Notes: generated from the sequence alone by a model not told the origin. A DNA stretch of 34,659 bases from Actinomycetota bacterium (GCA_027320695.1 DAHVKW010000006.1:1-34659), one strand, 5' to 3'; shown: positions 15,677 to 23,911, counted from the stretch's first letter. Numbers and translations are program-made.

Positions 15677-15980
15677 ATCTCCCTCACTTCTGCATGCTTG
15701 TCCAGATATGGAGTATGTAGTCTTGGTTTGCGGTTAGCGTTGACGGTCACAAAGCTTCGAACAAGAACACCGCGACGTCATAAAGCATGGCTGCTTTGGA
15801 AAGATCTTTACACATACCTGTGCACCTGTGCACAACAGTGTGTCTACCCGTATGATACCGCCCCCACGGGGAAGCCGACTGGGATCTATACCGGCTCCAA
15901 GCAGCTGTCGCCTATTTCGATTAAAAAGCTCTTAACCAACTCTACCAAGGTGGCTCTTCCGGTTTATACGACGGTCAGTT
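15677..15980. other. Intergenic stretch, no gene seen
   Basis: Contains a GTGCAC-CT-GTGCAC pair near 15820-15835 and otherwise no convincing coding or RNA signal. It lies downstream of the ccm cluster (which ends at 15981 on the minus strand) and upstream of the arsR/CDF scar. Confidence 0.3.
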
Positions 15981-17225
15981 TTATTTAGAAAGCTGCGCTG
16001 GCACGGGTAGCCCTGCCTGCTGGAATGCTTGGATAATTACAGGCTTGGCAACTTGAATGAAAGATGGACTTGGATTGTTTGCCAGAAAAGCCTTGAACTG
16101 AGTGACAGCGCCACTTACGTCGTGGCGGTCTCGGAACAGGACATACCCTAAAAACACCCTAGCATCGGGATACTTCGGGTCTAGCTTCACAGACTGCGCT
16201 AGAAATTGCTGACCTTGGTTGATTAGCGCTGCACTTTTGTCCTTCTCCCCTGCTTGACTAAGTAGCCAGCCCTGATACGCTAGCGCCACGAACTGCGTTG
16301 GATTTTGCTCAAGTACAGCCGACAAGAGCTTTAGAGCCTGGACATCTTGACCCTGGTTGGCTAACACCCTCGCCTTTTGGATCACCTGCGACTCCTCTTG
16401 GGCTTGGACAAAAGCAGAAACAGCCTGACTTGCTACACGATGTTGGTCCCCTACTATCACAATTCCGGACCCTATCCCAAGTAGGACCAACATAATCCCT
16501 AGATACAGTGCCCACACAGAACCGAAAAGCCTCCGGCTTCCCCTAGCGTTTGCTGGCCTGACTGTGGTACTAGTTGCTCGCCTGACAGGGCTCCGTTCTT
16601 GTTCTTCGCGAAAAATCGGATTACCACCAGTGCCTGGCATATCTCCAATTTCACCAGTCGATTCAGCGAGATCTGGCTCTGTAAACTGGACGTCTTCACC
16701 CAAAAGAACGTCAGAACCATCAGTACCCGCACCCAGCAACTTTTGTCTCCTCACGTAACCAAAAAACCCAATCAGACCAACCATTACCGCAATAAACACA
16801 AAGGGCAAAGCTGCCACAAATGTACCGCCGCTAGAGGCTGGAGGCGTAAGAAGAATCGAAGGTCCATAGGTATTTTCCAAGGTCGCAAAAATCTGCGTAT
16901 TGGTTTTGCCTGCAGCAACCGACTCAGCCACAAAGCTTCGAACAGCATGTGCTGCGGCGGTGGTAGCATCCAACGCTGAAACCCCTTCGCAGCTCGGGCA
17001 CTTCACCTGAGATTCAATTTGGGTAATGCGCGCCCGAGGAGTAGGGACCCTATTGGCACTCAGCAATGAGTAGCCAAAACCAAAAACAACAACAACTGCC
17101 GAAATAACCAGCAACAACTGGCGCCAATTAGAGCTTTCTTGCTGCATTATGGAGCCAACACTCCCGTCACGGACTTGCCGCTTTCCCTCGGTTAAAGCAG
17201 CACCTCTGAAACCCACCCAGCGCAT
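15981..17225 (-). CDS. ccmH: CcmH/CcmI fusion, cytochrome c maturation
   Basis: 414 residues from the ATG at 17225, chosen because GAAAGGA lies six bases upstream; a GTG at 17240 is in frame. The first part is CcmH: a membrane anchor, then QVKCPSCEGVSALDA with the redox pair Cys76 and Cys79, and the typical VRSFVAESVAAGKTNTQIF and YGPSILLTPP, then a second membrane helix. After a polar linker comes a third helix (LYLGIMLVLLGIGSGIVIV) and a TPR region matching CcmI, which presents apocytochrome c to the haem lyase. The fusion of both functions is known in other bacteria. Reading frame and motifs are intact. Last gene of the minus-strand ccm unit. Confidence 0.88.
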   Translation of the reverse strand: MRWVGFRGAALTEGKRQVRDGSVGSIMQQESSNWRQLLLVISAVVVVFGFGYSLLSANRVPTPRARITQIESQVKCPSCEGVSALDATTAAAHAVRSFVAESVAAGKTNTQIFATLENTYGPSILLTPPASSGGTFVAALPFVFIAVMVGLIGFFGYVRRQKLLGAGTDGSDVLLGEDVQFTEPDLAESTGEIGDMPGTGGNPIFREEQERSPVRRATSTTVRPANARGSRRLFGSVWALYLGIMLVLLGIGSGIVIVGDQHRVASQAVSAFVQAQEESQVIQKARVLANQGQDVQALKLLSAVLEQNPTQFVALAYQGWLLSQAGEKDKSAALINQGQQFLAQSVKLDPKYPDARVFLGYVLFRDRHDVSGAVTQFKAFLANNPSPSFIQVAKPVIIQAFQQAGLPVPAQLSK

Positions 17226-17257
17226 TTTTAGTCCTTTCACTTGGCTATCGCGGCCAG

Positions 17258-17818
17258 TTAATCTAGTGGAGACTGATTTATGGGTTCAACTATCTCATTT
17301 AGAATCACGCCCTTAGGCACTTCCAGATAGCTCTGCGAACGAAGTGTCAACCCGTATAACAAGGCAATTTGACCAGCTGAATCAGGAACAGCTTGATATG
17401 TCGCGTCGTATCGATGTGGAAAACCCGATGCTGAGGAGGTTGCATCGTTGAAATCTACGCCCGATACGGTCGCGTCTGCTGCCTTTTGGTGTTCTTGGGC
17501 AAATTTGGCCAGCCCTAGTTCTTCATTCTGATACGGCACGCACAAAGAGGTAAAGAAGTTGACTATTACAAAGTGCCAAGAGCAGCTCGCTAGAAAAACC
17601 TTGTTTCCGTAATGGATTATACCGCTGGTTGATGGAGCTGGTTTGCTGGTGAGGAGTGAGACTGCAGTCTTCATGCTCATACGTATAGGTCTTCTGGTTG
17701 CAAAAAGTACCGCAAAGACTACCAAAAGCAAACCAAAAAACGCTGATATCCGGCGAACAGTTCTTTTCGACATGGTTCGCACAACTACAGGTTTTTGAAT
17801 ATCTACAGGATCGCTCAA
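17258..17818 (-). CDS. Degenerate CcmG/DsbE-like thioredoxin lacking second active-site Cys
   Basis: 186 residues, TTG start about 11 bases after AAGGAAG. Membrane anchor at 26-41, then a redoxin domain. The region corresponding to the CcmG active site WCVPC reads SLCVPYQNEE: Cys93 is kept, the partner Cys is Tyr96 and the Trp is Leu. The cis-Pro region, normally V-P-E-T/S-Y, reads LRSQSYLEVP, so the cis-Pro also appears displaced. Surrounding segments (KFAQEHQKAADATVSGVDFND, TSSASGF, YDATYQAVPDSAGQIALLYG) remain CcmG-like. It therefore cannot reduce disulfides in the normal way. It is either a gene in decay or a single-Cys variant; ResA-type proteins elsewhere in the window could substitute. 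Lies 18 bp after ccmF. Confidence 0.72.
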   Translation of the reverse strand: MSDPVDIQKPVVVRTMSKRTVRRISAFFGLLLVVFAVLFATRRPIRMSMKTAVSLLTSKPAPSTSGIIHYGNKVFLASCSWHFVIVNFFTSLCVPYQNEELGLAKFAQEHQKAADATVSGVDFNDATSSASGFPHRYDATYQAVPDSAGQIALLYGLTLRSQSYLEVPKGVILNEIVEPINQSPLD

Positions 17819-17836
17819 GATACCGCCAACTTCCTT

Positions 17837-19834
17837 CTACAACGAGACGGGAGCCTCAGGAAGAGGCTCTCTCTTCACCATTTCAGACTCCTCCTCCACA
17901 GATTCAAGTGGAGAAATATCTTTAGTCCCAAAGGCTGCAACAGCCGTACCCACCGCAATCACCACGCCACCAATCCAAACCCAAGAAACCAGCGGCTGAA
18001 TGACCACTCCAAATGTAGCTGGACCACTGCTTTTGATTGGAGGCGAATCCAACGTCAGATAGACATCGTCGATAAGTCCGGGCTTTACGGCTGGAGTGCC
18101 AACCACCTGGGAATTGTTCCCAAACTGAGAAATCTCCGGTCTATAGCTAAGTGAGCCGTCCACAGAAATCAAAGCCTCAAGTGAGGCCTTTGCAGTAGTA
18201 ACGACCATTTCTACGCCGTGATAGGTGAAGTTATGCCCGTCAAATCTTTGGGTTTGACCTGGAGTTAGCACCAATGTGCCTCTATGTCCATATGAGGTAG
18301 ACGAGACTATAGCAAGTGCAATCATGACCACGCCAATATGGACTAGCATCCCTCCATTTGTTCGAGAGATCAACAACCTCAATGTTCCGTCTCTGCGCCG
18401 CCGACTATAGATAGTGTGAACCACAGCCTGACGAAGAGCCGCAGTCCCGGCAAATACCGCCATTGGATAGGCAAAGAGCTGGCCGGGGCTGTGGACACCT
18501 TCAATGACCTCTACAACAACGGCCAGTGCTGCGAGCAGTGCCGGCCATAATAATCTCTTTTGAACAAGCGCAGAATTTGTCTTTTGCCAAGGCAGAAGCG
18601 GCGCTATAGCCATGAAAAACAAAATTGCAATTCCCAAAGGCCCGATGAAAGAGTTGAAGTACGGCGCCCCAACAGTAACTTGAGTTCCATTTATGGCTTG
18701 GACTAAAAGAGGAAACGTAGTGCCCAACAACACCACAAAGGCAAACGCCGCAAACAAAAGGTTGTTTACAAAAAATGCGGACTCACGAGATAATGAAGGC
18801 ATTATTACTTTTCGTGACCGAAGGCCATCTCCTCGCCAAGCAATCAATGCAAGAGATGCTCCAACGCTGGCGAAGAAAAATACTAGGAGATATGGCCCCA
18901 AAGACGAGTTGGAAAACGAGTGGACAGACTGCAAAATCCCAGATCTGGTAAAGAAAGTACCCAAAATGGTGAGAGAGAACGCCGAGACAATAAGTGAGAT
19001 ATTCCAAATCCGCATTATGCCACGTCGCTGCTGAGCAATTGAAGAGTGTAGATATGCGGTTCCGACCAGCCAAGGCAACAGAGCTGCATTTTCGACTGGG
19101 TCCCAACCCCAAAAACCGCCCCAACCAAGCACCTGATATGACCACCATGCGCCTACCAATAGTCCGACCGTCAAAAATCCCCAAGCGATAAGTGACCACC
19201 TTCGAGTCTCCGTTACCCAATCTTCGTCCAAACGATTGGTGATCAAACTGGCTACGGCAAATGCAAATGGTATCGTGAAGCCTACGAATCCTATATAAAG
19301 AAAAACGGGATGAATCGCCACTAGAGGATTGTCCTGGAGTAACGGGTTTGGACCATTGCCATCGGCCGGTATAGCTCCCGAGATTCGTACAAATGGGTTG
19401 GCGGGTCCAAGCATTAGGGCAAAGAAAAAGGCCGCCACTACGTTGGTGATCAATAATGCCCAGGCAGGAAGCGCGTCAGTTGGACGTTTTCTGGTTCTTA
19501 TAACTAACCCAGCGATATATAGTGCCAAAACCAAACCCCACAACAAAATTGACCCTTGAAGTGCGGACCACATGCCAGTGATTGTGAAAAGCAGTGGAGT
19601 TTCTCTCGAGTTATTTGCCGCAACGTATCCCAACGAAAAATCATGTGTTAGAAGAGCTCGTTCCATCGCGAAAGTGGCCAGTAGAGCACCAGCTAAAAGG
19701 ATAAAGCTGTAACTTCTCCCGTGACGGATGATTGACGGCCGTCTCTTAAAAAGTCCGTAGCCAAGAACTCCTATGGTCGAAACGGCACCTACAAAACCAA
19801 GAAGAACCGCAGTCTGGCCGAGTGTGCCATTCAT
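17837..19834 (-). CDS. ccmF: Cytochrome c haem lyase subunit CcmF
   Basis: 665 residues, complete. About 15 membrane segments in the first 500 residues and near the C terminus. The haem-handling WWD motif is present (QVLGWGGFWGWDPVENA at about 234-250), as are the family blocks ETPLLFTITGMWSALQGSILLW near 78-100, NPLLQDNPLVAIHPVFLY near 163-180 and FFTRSGILQSVHSF near 300. CcmF attaches haem delivered by CcmE to apocytochrome c presented by CcmH/I. The start overlaps the stop of the truncated ccmE by ATGA, indicating translational coupling. The intact reading frame suggests that CcmF is still under selection despite defects in its neighbours. Confidence 0.95.
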   Translation of the reverse strand: MNGTLGQTAVLLGFVGAVSTIGVLGYGLFKRRPSIIRHGRSYSFILLAGALLATFAMERALLTHDFSLGYVAANNSRETPLLFTITGMWSALQGSILLWGLVLALYIAGLVIRTRKRPTDALPAWALLITNVVAAFFFALMLGPANPFVRISGAIPADGNGPNPLLQDNPLVAIHPVFLYIGFVGFTIPFAFAVASLITNRLDEDWVTETRRWSLIAWGFLTVGLLVGAWWSYQVLGWGGFWGWDPVENAALLPWLVGTAYLHSSIAQQRRGIMRIWNISLIVSAFSLTILGTFFTRSGILQSVHSFSNSSLGPYLLVFFFASVGASLALIAWRGDGLRSRKVIMPSLSRESAFFVNNLLFAAFAFVVLLGTTFPLLVQAINGTQVTVGAPYFNSFIGPLGIAILFFMAIAPLLPWQKTNSALVQKRLLWPALLAALAVVVEVIEGVHSPGQLFAYPMAVFAGTAALRQAVVHTIYSRRRRDGTLRLLISRTNGGMLVHIGVVMIALAIVSSTSYGHRGTLVLTPGQTQRFDGHNFTYHGVEMVVTTAKASLEALISVDGSLSYRPEISQFGNNSQVVGTPAVKPGLIDDVYLTLDSPPIKSSGPATFGVVIQPLVSWVWIGGVVIAVGTAVAAFGTKDISPLESVEEESEMVKREPLPEAPVSL

Positions 19835-20088
19835 AGCTTTTTGCCACTAACGGTAGATATGCGGTCGGGATGAGCGGCGATATAGGTAGCCACGTGCTTC
19901 AATATGATCTGATGAGAAATGAAAATCTGGCCAGAGAAATGACCAACCAAGACAACAGGAATATTGGAATGGAATAGTTGAACAGGATTTGCCATGTCGT
20001 GTACTCTCACCGTCATATTTTCAGCTTTGACTGAAAACTTCGCGCCTATATTAGTAGTTCTAATGTTGCCCGGAAGCCGATGCCACAC
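19831..20088 (-). CDS. ccmE: N-terminally truncated CcmE haem chaperone
   Basis: 85 residues from a GTG directly after AAGGAGT. It matches only the C-terminal half of CcmE: RLPGNIRTTN, then KFSV, NPVQLF, IPVVLVGHFSGQIFISHQI and LKHVATYIAAHPD. The haem-binding His (His65) and the following Tyr (Tyr69) in H-x3-Y are retained. The usual membrane anchor and first strands, about 60 residues, are missing, and an in-frame stop lies just upstream of the GTG. A SHOCT gene begins right behind the break. Without its anchor the protein could not work as ordinary CcmE, so it is either a remnant kept for coupling to ccmF or an unusual soluble form. Confidence 0.7.
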   Translation of the reverse strand: MWHRLPGNIRTTNIGAKFSVKAENMTVRVHDMANPVQLFHSNIPVVLVGHFSGQIFISHQIILKHVATYIAAHPDRISTVSGKKL

Positions 20089-20122
20089 TCCTTAACGATA
20101 CACCCTATCGCATTAGCTGGCA

Positions 20123-20395
20123 TCATCTGTTCTCTCCATTGACCTTGGGACTGTGACGTCTCAGCGCGTCGAGTCGGCGGTGGTACTCCTCCTCGTCGAT
20201 ATCTCCCTTGGCAAAGCGTCGGGCAAGGACCCGCTCAGGATCACCGCTGTCTGATCTATCCTGCGTGGCGTCGCTCGGCTTCCATCGGGTGAGCGCTACA
20301 ATCACCCAGATGACGAACCCCCAGAAAACTACCATCATGAGGGCCATTAACAGCCACCCCCACCATTGCACTCCGTTGCCCCAGTACCATACCAT
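20123..20395 (-). CDS. Short SHOCT-domain membrane protein
   Basis: 90 residues from the ATG at 20395 (GGCGG upstream; TTG at 20404 also possible). The N terminus is Trp/Met-rich and forms one or two membrane helices (WWGWLLMALMMVVFWGFVIWVIVALT), followed by a SHOCT motif: DPERVLARRFAKGDIDEEEYHRRLDAL. SHOCT is a short helical oligomerisation motif found at the C terminus of many small membrane proteins. A second SHOCT protein lies at 23912. It precedes the truncated ccmE by 34 bp and may be transcribed with the peptide gene at 20486. Function unknown; such proteins often accompany copper genes. Confidence 0.7.
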   Translation of the reverse strand: MVWYWGNGVQWWGWLLMALMMVVFWGFVIWVIVALTRWKPSDATQDRSDSGDPERVLARRFAKGDIDEEEYHRRLDALRRHSPKVNGENR

Positions 20396-20485
20396 CACAA
20401 TCAACCGCCTTTCTTTCTAAGGTCTTCTATTCATTTGAGTGTTCCAAGCCTAGTGTGCAGGTAATTTCGTAGTTCAAGCAGATGC

Positions 20486-20626
20486 TCAGACGACCAGGTG
20501 CACCTCAAACTGCGCACGGTTAGTCAAAGTACCCCTCACCGGTGATGTGTCCAGCACGTAGTCCGTCACCAGCTCGTTTAGCTTCCCGAGGTTCATGTCG
20601 TTCAGGTTGGCAATCATCTCGCTCAT
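20486..20626 (-). CDS. 46-residue peptide behind a two-component-type box
   Basis: ATG at 20626 with GAGAGGA eight bases upstream. The frame remains open further upstream, but the ribosome binding site favours this start. The peptide has a helical, leader-like N terminus (MSEMIANLNDMNLGKLNELV), an acidic middle and a hydrophobic end, FEVHLVV. No Cys, no signal peptide, no match I recognise. A TGAAGAT-N4-CGAAGAC box lies 91 bp upstream. It follows the PIG-L deacetylase gene in the same direction and precedes the SHOCT/ccm genes. A modified-peptide precursor is one possibility, considered with the short peptide at 22462; a small membrane-associated regulator is another. Confidence 0.45.
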   Translation of the reverse strand: MSEMIANLNDMNLGKLNELVTDYVLDTSPVRGTLTNRAQFEVHLVV

Positions 20627-20716
20627 TAATGTAGTCCTCTCGTTTGGAGACAGTAGCGCTTCTTCAGCTCTGCAGTCTCGTTTATCTGTATTGATAAGTA
20701 ACCTACAGGATGGAGG

Positions 20717-20734
20717 TGAAGATCTGGCGAAGAC
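20717..20734 (-). promoter_or_regulatory. Direct-repeat box 1 (OmpR-type), upstream of 46-residue peptide
   Basis: TGAAGAT (20717-20723) and CGAAGAC (20728-20734) on the plus strand, repeats 11 bp apart, preceded by GGAGG. The same arrangement is found at 23303 and 25023. Toward the gene, TTGATAAG/TAACC (20691-20703) could form the -10 region on the minus strand. Confidence 0.55.
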
Positions 20735-20757
20735 TAGGTGTGCTCCGCTCCAACCGA

Positions 20758-21438
20758 CTAGCGATCTGATGCCTCCCCGGTCAGCCATCGCAGGTGTTCG
20801 AGTGTGCCCAAAAGCTCAAGCCGTCGACGCAAGACCGGGTTGTCGCTCGACTGGCTGGCGTGACAAGCAATCGCCGCGCTCTGGCGAGAGCGATCGACTT
20901 GAATGACGATATCCACCTCAGCGGCCGGGCATCCCACAAAGGTGGTTTCGAACTCCGCATTGAGTCTGGCGGCAACAACCTCAGGCAACACCCAAGCCAG
21001 TACCGACAATGTCGATAACTTCGCTGCCAGAAGCGCTGCTGCAGTTGCATGACTATGGTCTGGGTGGCCAGTGATGCCTCCCTTGTCGAAGACAAGAAGC
21101 ATTTCCGCACTGGCCTTGGCATCGTTGATCAGCCTTACCAGCTCCCCCAGCGGAACGTCGTCAAGGTGTCCGTCAGGATAGGAGAACAATTCGACGTCGT
21201 GGATGCCAAGCACCTTTGCCGCAGCATTGAGCTCCTCTGTGCGGACATCGCCGAGTGGCCGACTCGTTTCACCAAGCGTGGACGCCTCGCCATGAGTAAA
21301 ACATAGTACCCGTACTTGAGTACCTCGGTCTGAGAAGGCAGCGATTACGGCGCCCAGGCCGAAGGACTCGTCGTCAGGATGGGCACAAACAACGAGCATC
21401 TCCTTCGCCCAGGGCAAATAATCACTAGCGTGGCTCAC
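20758..21438 (-). CDS. PIG-L/LmbE-family deacetylase
   Basis: 226 residues; GTG at 21438 overlaps the stop of the methyltransferase (GTGA). The zinc site of the family is clear: VCAHPDDESFGLG at residues 18-30 and a later GHPDHSHATAAAL, giving the His/Asp/His ligands and catalytic Asp. The family removes N-acetyl groups from GlcNAc-type substrates (GlcNAc-PI in eukaryotes, GlcNAc-Ins in mycothiol synthesis, other amino sugars in natural product pathways). It is too short and diverged for me to call MshB. Coupling to an Rv2258c-like methyltransferase and flanking short peptides suggests a small dedicated pathway. Confidence 0.82.
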   Translation of the reverse strand: MSHASDYLPWAKEMLVVCAHPDDESFGLGAVIAAFSDRGTQVRVLCFTHGEASTLGETSRPLGDVRTEELNAAAKVLGIHDVELFSYPDGHLDDVPLGELVRLINDAKASAEMLLVFDKGGITGHPDHSHATAAALLAAKLSTLSVLAWVLPEVVAARLNAEFETTFVGCPAAEVDIVIQVDRSRQSAAIACHASQSSDNPVLRRRLELLGTLEHLRWLTGEASDR

Positions 21439-22424
21439 GGACGCACCTCGTAGTATAGGTTAGCAAGATCCTCGAAATCGTGGATCCGAAAGCAAGTGAA
21501 TCCGACAGCACGCGACATCTCTTCGGCTGTCAGAGGGTGAATACCCAGGGTTCCAACCCCGGCACCCCCAGGTTCGGAGAGGCCCGACAACATACAGGTG
21601 GCAACCGAGAAGCGGTAGAGCATTGCCAGCACGGGATTAGCCAGGTTGTCGACGAACCTTGGTGCACTGCGGATGTCCTTCACGAGCCAGGTCCCGTCGT
21701 CGGTCAAGGCCACGCCGATAGCGGCAATAGCATCTGCTTGGTGGGTCATATCGTGGATGCAATCGAAAGTCATGACGAGATCGAACGGCACTTCCGGAGA
21801 CAGGTCCTCTGCGCTGGCCTGGTGAAGAGTGACGTTGGTAATCCCGGCCTCATTTATCCGCTCACGAACACGCGAGATGGCGTGCTCGGACGGGTCGAAG
21901 CGGTACAACCCAGAAGCCGGGTAAGCCACAGCCATAGCGAGGAGCACCACCCCGGCACCGCATGCCACGTCGACCACTCGGGCACCAGCTTCCAACTTAG
22001 GTTCGACACCCTCGAGAGTCGGGATGATGTGCGGGACGAGCGGAAGTCGGGCCCAAGGGCCAAGCATGCGCTCGCTTCGGTGTATGGCGTTGGGGCTGAG
22101 CCGGTCGTAGGGCAGGCCGACACCACTTCGGAATGCTTCGGCCAGCCCGTCGTCGGTCACGTCCGACTCAAGAGGTACCCCGAAGGCGCCGACAGCAAAC
22201 ACGAGGCTGTGCTCTTCGTCGGCCAGTACTGCTGCGGTACAGGAGTACAGTTCGAAGCGGTCGTTGTCGTCATATCCGAGGAGGCCAGCAGTAGCTTGTC
22301 CCCGCAGCCACTCAAGAACCCAGCACTCTTGGAGCCCAGTCGCCGTGGTCAGCTCGCCTGCGGTCAGCGAACCGACACCGGCCAGCGCACGATATAGGCC
22401 AAGGTGGTCATCGAAGTGGATCAT
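21435..22424 (-). CDS. Rv2258c-like SAM methyltransferase with winged-helix N domain
   Basis: 329 residues from the ATG at 22424 (GGGGAGA nine bases upstream; in-frame GTG at 22475 overlaps the short peptide gene's stop). Residues 1-85 are a winged-helix/dimerisation domain (LYRALAGVGSLTAGELTTATGL, then WVLEWLRGQATAGLL). The SAM domain has motif I VVDVACGAGVVLLAMA, RFDPSEHAISRVRERI, ASAEDL, and FDLVMTFDCIHDM, with a late DGTWLVKDI. This two-domain layout matches actinobacterial methyltransferases such as Rv2258c, whose substrates are unknown, and resembles O-methyltransferases of small-molecule pathways. It is G+C-rich and translationally coupled to the PIG-L deacetylase. Confidence 0.8.
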   Translation of the reverse strand: MIHFDDHLGLYRALAGVGSLTAGELTTATGLQECWVLEWLRGQATAGLLGYDDNDRFELYSCTAAVLADEEHSLVFAVGAFGVPLESDVTDDGLAEAFRSGVGLPYDRLSPNAIHRSERMLGPWARLPLVPHIIPTLEGVEPKLEAGARVVDVACGAGVVLLAMAVAYPASGLYRFDPSEHAISRVRERINEAGITNVTLHQASAEDLSPEVPFDLVMTFDCIHDMTHQADAIAAIGVALTDDGTWLVKDIRSAPRFVDNLANPVLAMLYRFSVATCMLSGLSEPGGAGVGTLGIHPLTAEEMSRAVGFTCFRIHDFEDLANLYYEVRP

Positions 22425-22461
22425 GAGAGAGACGATCTCCCCTTGTTTATAGCTCCAAACC

Positions 22462-22572
22462 CTACAGCAGGACAAAGGCGAGCAGCTCCTCGTCGTCAGG
22501 CCGTGGGAAAGTTGGGAACCGGGTTACCGGCTCGCCTTCGGGCAGGGTTAAGTTGGTAGTAGTCTTTTTCAT
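22462..22572 (-). CDS. 36-residue peptide leading the methyltransferase/deacetylase unit
   Basis: Below the usual ORF length cut-off. ATG at 22572 with GAAAGGA eight bases upstream; TAG at 22462-22464, 38 bp before the methyltransferase start. The peptide starts MKKTTTNLTLPEGEPV, has a Pro/Phe/Arg-rich centre (TRFPTFPRP), an acidic DDEE, and ends LLAFVLL. The basic start, polar middle and hydrophobic end are not a signal peptide. The good ribosome binding site and tight position at the head of the unit argue for translation. A ribosomal peptide precursor modified by the following enzymes is attractive but unproven; a regulatory leader peptide is the alternative. Confidence 0.5.
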   Translation of the reverse strand: MKKTTTNLTLPEGEPVTRFPTFPRPDDEELLAFVLL

Positions 22573-22874
22573 TGATTGCGTCCTTTCGTCTGATACGTAA
22601 TTTAGAATTCGCTCGCGGACGTTAGAAGCTTTGATAAGTTACCGCCAAATATCTGTCCTGGCTCACTTTTCGCGAACGTAGTAAGCCCCATGCGTTATAA
22701 TCAGGAAGTCGTAGTTGATATCGCCACTATTTGTTACAGTGGTGATAATCGCTGGTTACATTGCCGTGGCACTAGCATTCTTGAGTTCGATTCTGTGTGC
22801 CGGGGGCGTCTCATTGTCGCCAATCGCGCTAGCAGGCTCGCTCAGGCAGAGCTCACTAGCGGGGGTGATCCGGG
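22573..22874. other. Upstream region of the peptide/methyltransferase unit
   Basis: On the minus strand GGTAACTTATCAA (22631-22643) resembles the sequence next to direct-repeat box 1 (GGTTACTTATCAA), so it may be a promoter, but no direct-repeat box is present. A plus-strand frame from the TTG at 22715 encodes a hydrophobic helix, yet runs into the 3' end of the converging gene and has no ribosome binding site; I do not call it. Confidence 0.35.
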
Positions 22875-23246
22875 CTAAGACCCCATCATCGAGCCCGACA
22901 TGGTGCCCTTCCCCGTCACACCAGTTCTTGCCATGAATGAGAGCATCTTTGGGTAGAGGCTTTGGAACTGGACCCTCTCCTGAGGTGATAAATTTGTCAG
23001 CATCTCAGACATCATGCTTCCCGAGCCTGCTGGGGTGATAGAAGTGGACGATTGCCTTGGCACAGTCGTGCTTGGAGAAGTTGCCACTGTCTCTACCGTG
23101 CTCACCAGCTGGCTGGTCGGCTGCACCGAAAACCCCGAACTAGTCGGGCTAGACGTAGCGGCAAAGGCGACGCCGACAACCAGAACAGTGGACAATCCGA
23201 ACGCCAATCCAGCAGCAGGCAATCTGTTTATGCGAAAAAGTTTCAT
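22875..23246 (-). CDS. Secreted Met/Ser-rich small protein
   Basis: 123 residues; ATG with AGGAGA eight bases upstream. A clear signal peptide (MKLFRINRLP then GLAFGLSTVLVVGVAFAATS) is followed by a Ser/Thr/Pro-rich linker (about 30-75) and a C-terminal part with paired methionines: GSMMSEML, SLYPKMLSFM and GTMSGSMMGS. There are no Cys or His clusters. Met-rich exported proteins commonly bind Cu(I) at low pH. Direct-repeat box 2 lies 57 bp upstream, shared with the rusticyanin-like gene. The function as a copper-binding or chaperone protein is inferred. Confidence 0.65.
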   Translation of the reverse strand: MKLFRINRLPAAGLAFGLSTVLVVGVAFAATSSPTSSGFSVQPTSQLVSTVETVATSPSTTVPRQSSTSITPAGSGSMMSEMLTNLSPQERVQFQSLYPKMLSFMARTGVTGKGTMSGSMMGS

Positions 23247-23302
23247 TTGATGTCTCCTCTAATGTCGGTTGTTTCTATAAGTACCACCGTATGAGGGGGG
23301 GA

Positions 23303-23320
23303 TGAAGATCTGACGAAGAC
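23303..23320 (-). promoter_or_regulatory. Direct-repeat box 2 (OmpR-type), upstream of Met-rich protein
   Basis: TGAAGAT (23303-23309) and CGAAGAC (23314-23320) on the plus strand, repeats 11 bp apart, 57-74 bp before the start at 23246. A CTATAAGTACC segment (23275-23285) closer to the gene is the likely -10 region on the minus strand. Confidence 0.6.
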
Positions 23321-23911
23321 GCGGCAAAGACGAGGTAGGCTTTTCCTGCTATGTTCTTTGTACACCGACTGGATACTAAGGGATCCCTCCCCGAGTGTCA
23401 GCCACCTCAGGCGACATCCCAGATACGTTCCCAGTCCAGAGGCTGCAGTTTTATCTGGCCGGCCTCTTCCCAAACCCTACTTGTCTGTCGTATTTCTTCC
23501 AGAAAAGTAGTTCAGTACGCACCAATCAACGAAACTACGATGTCAGCAACCAGGACTAAGCAGGAATCATGACCGTAATCGGTCCTCCGGTCGATCGCGG
23601 AGCGAACTGGGATAGAAACGGAAGAGAAATTATCAACAACGCGTCTATGTTGCGAAAGGTCCCACAAACAAGGCATCTGACGGTGCGCTCATAATCCAAA
23701 AGCACGAAAAGCGTCGTGGCTCCAACAACAAAAGGAAACAGTGACTCTAGCAGCAGTGTTGGACTCGTCGGGATCCGACTGGGCGGTGCGAACGCCAATC
23801 AGCAGCATATGCAGGACTAATAGTATTATTGCAAATACTGAAATACCTTCTGATGAAGAAACGTCGAGGTCCTTTATAGATAGCTGATTACTGAGCTGAC
23901 CGAGGTCTTAT
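23321..23911 (-). pseudogene. Degraded membrane-protein frames
   Basis: No intact gene. On the minus strand a frame entering at about 23890 encodes SIKDLDVSSSEGISVF, a helix AIILLVLHMLLIGV and a short soluble part, without a start codon, and stops near 23685. A second frame (23798-23556) takes over with LLLESLFPFVVGATTLFVLLDY and DALLIISLPFLSQFAP. Together they look like the pieces of one small membrane protein split by a frameshift, but I cannot identify it. The remaining part toward 23321 shows nothing. Confidence 0.35.

Noticed and set aside
15820-15835. GTGCAC pair as a possible operator or CRISPR-like repeat
   Set aside because: Only two short copies, no regular spacing, and no gene starts nearby. 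No CRISPR array or tRNA gene was recognised anywhere in the window.
22715-22936. Plus-strand ORF with a hydrophobic N terminus
   Set aside because: TTG start without a ribosome binding site, and the second half is antisense to the Met-rich secreted protein.
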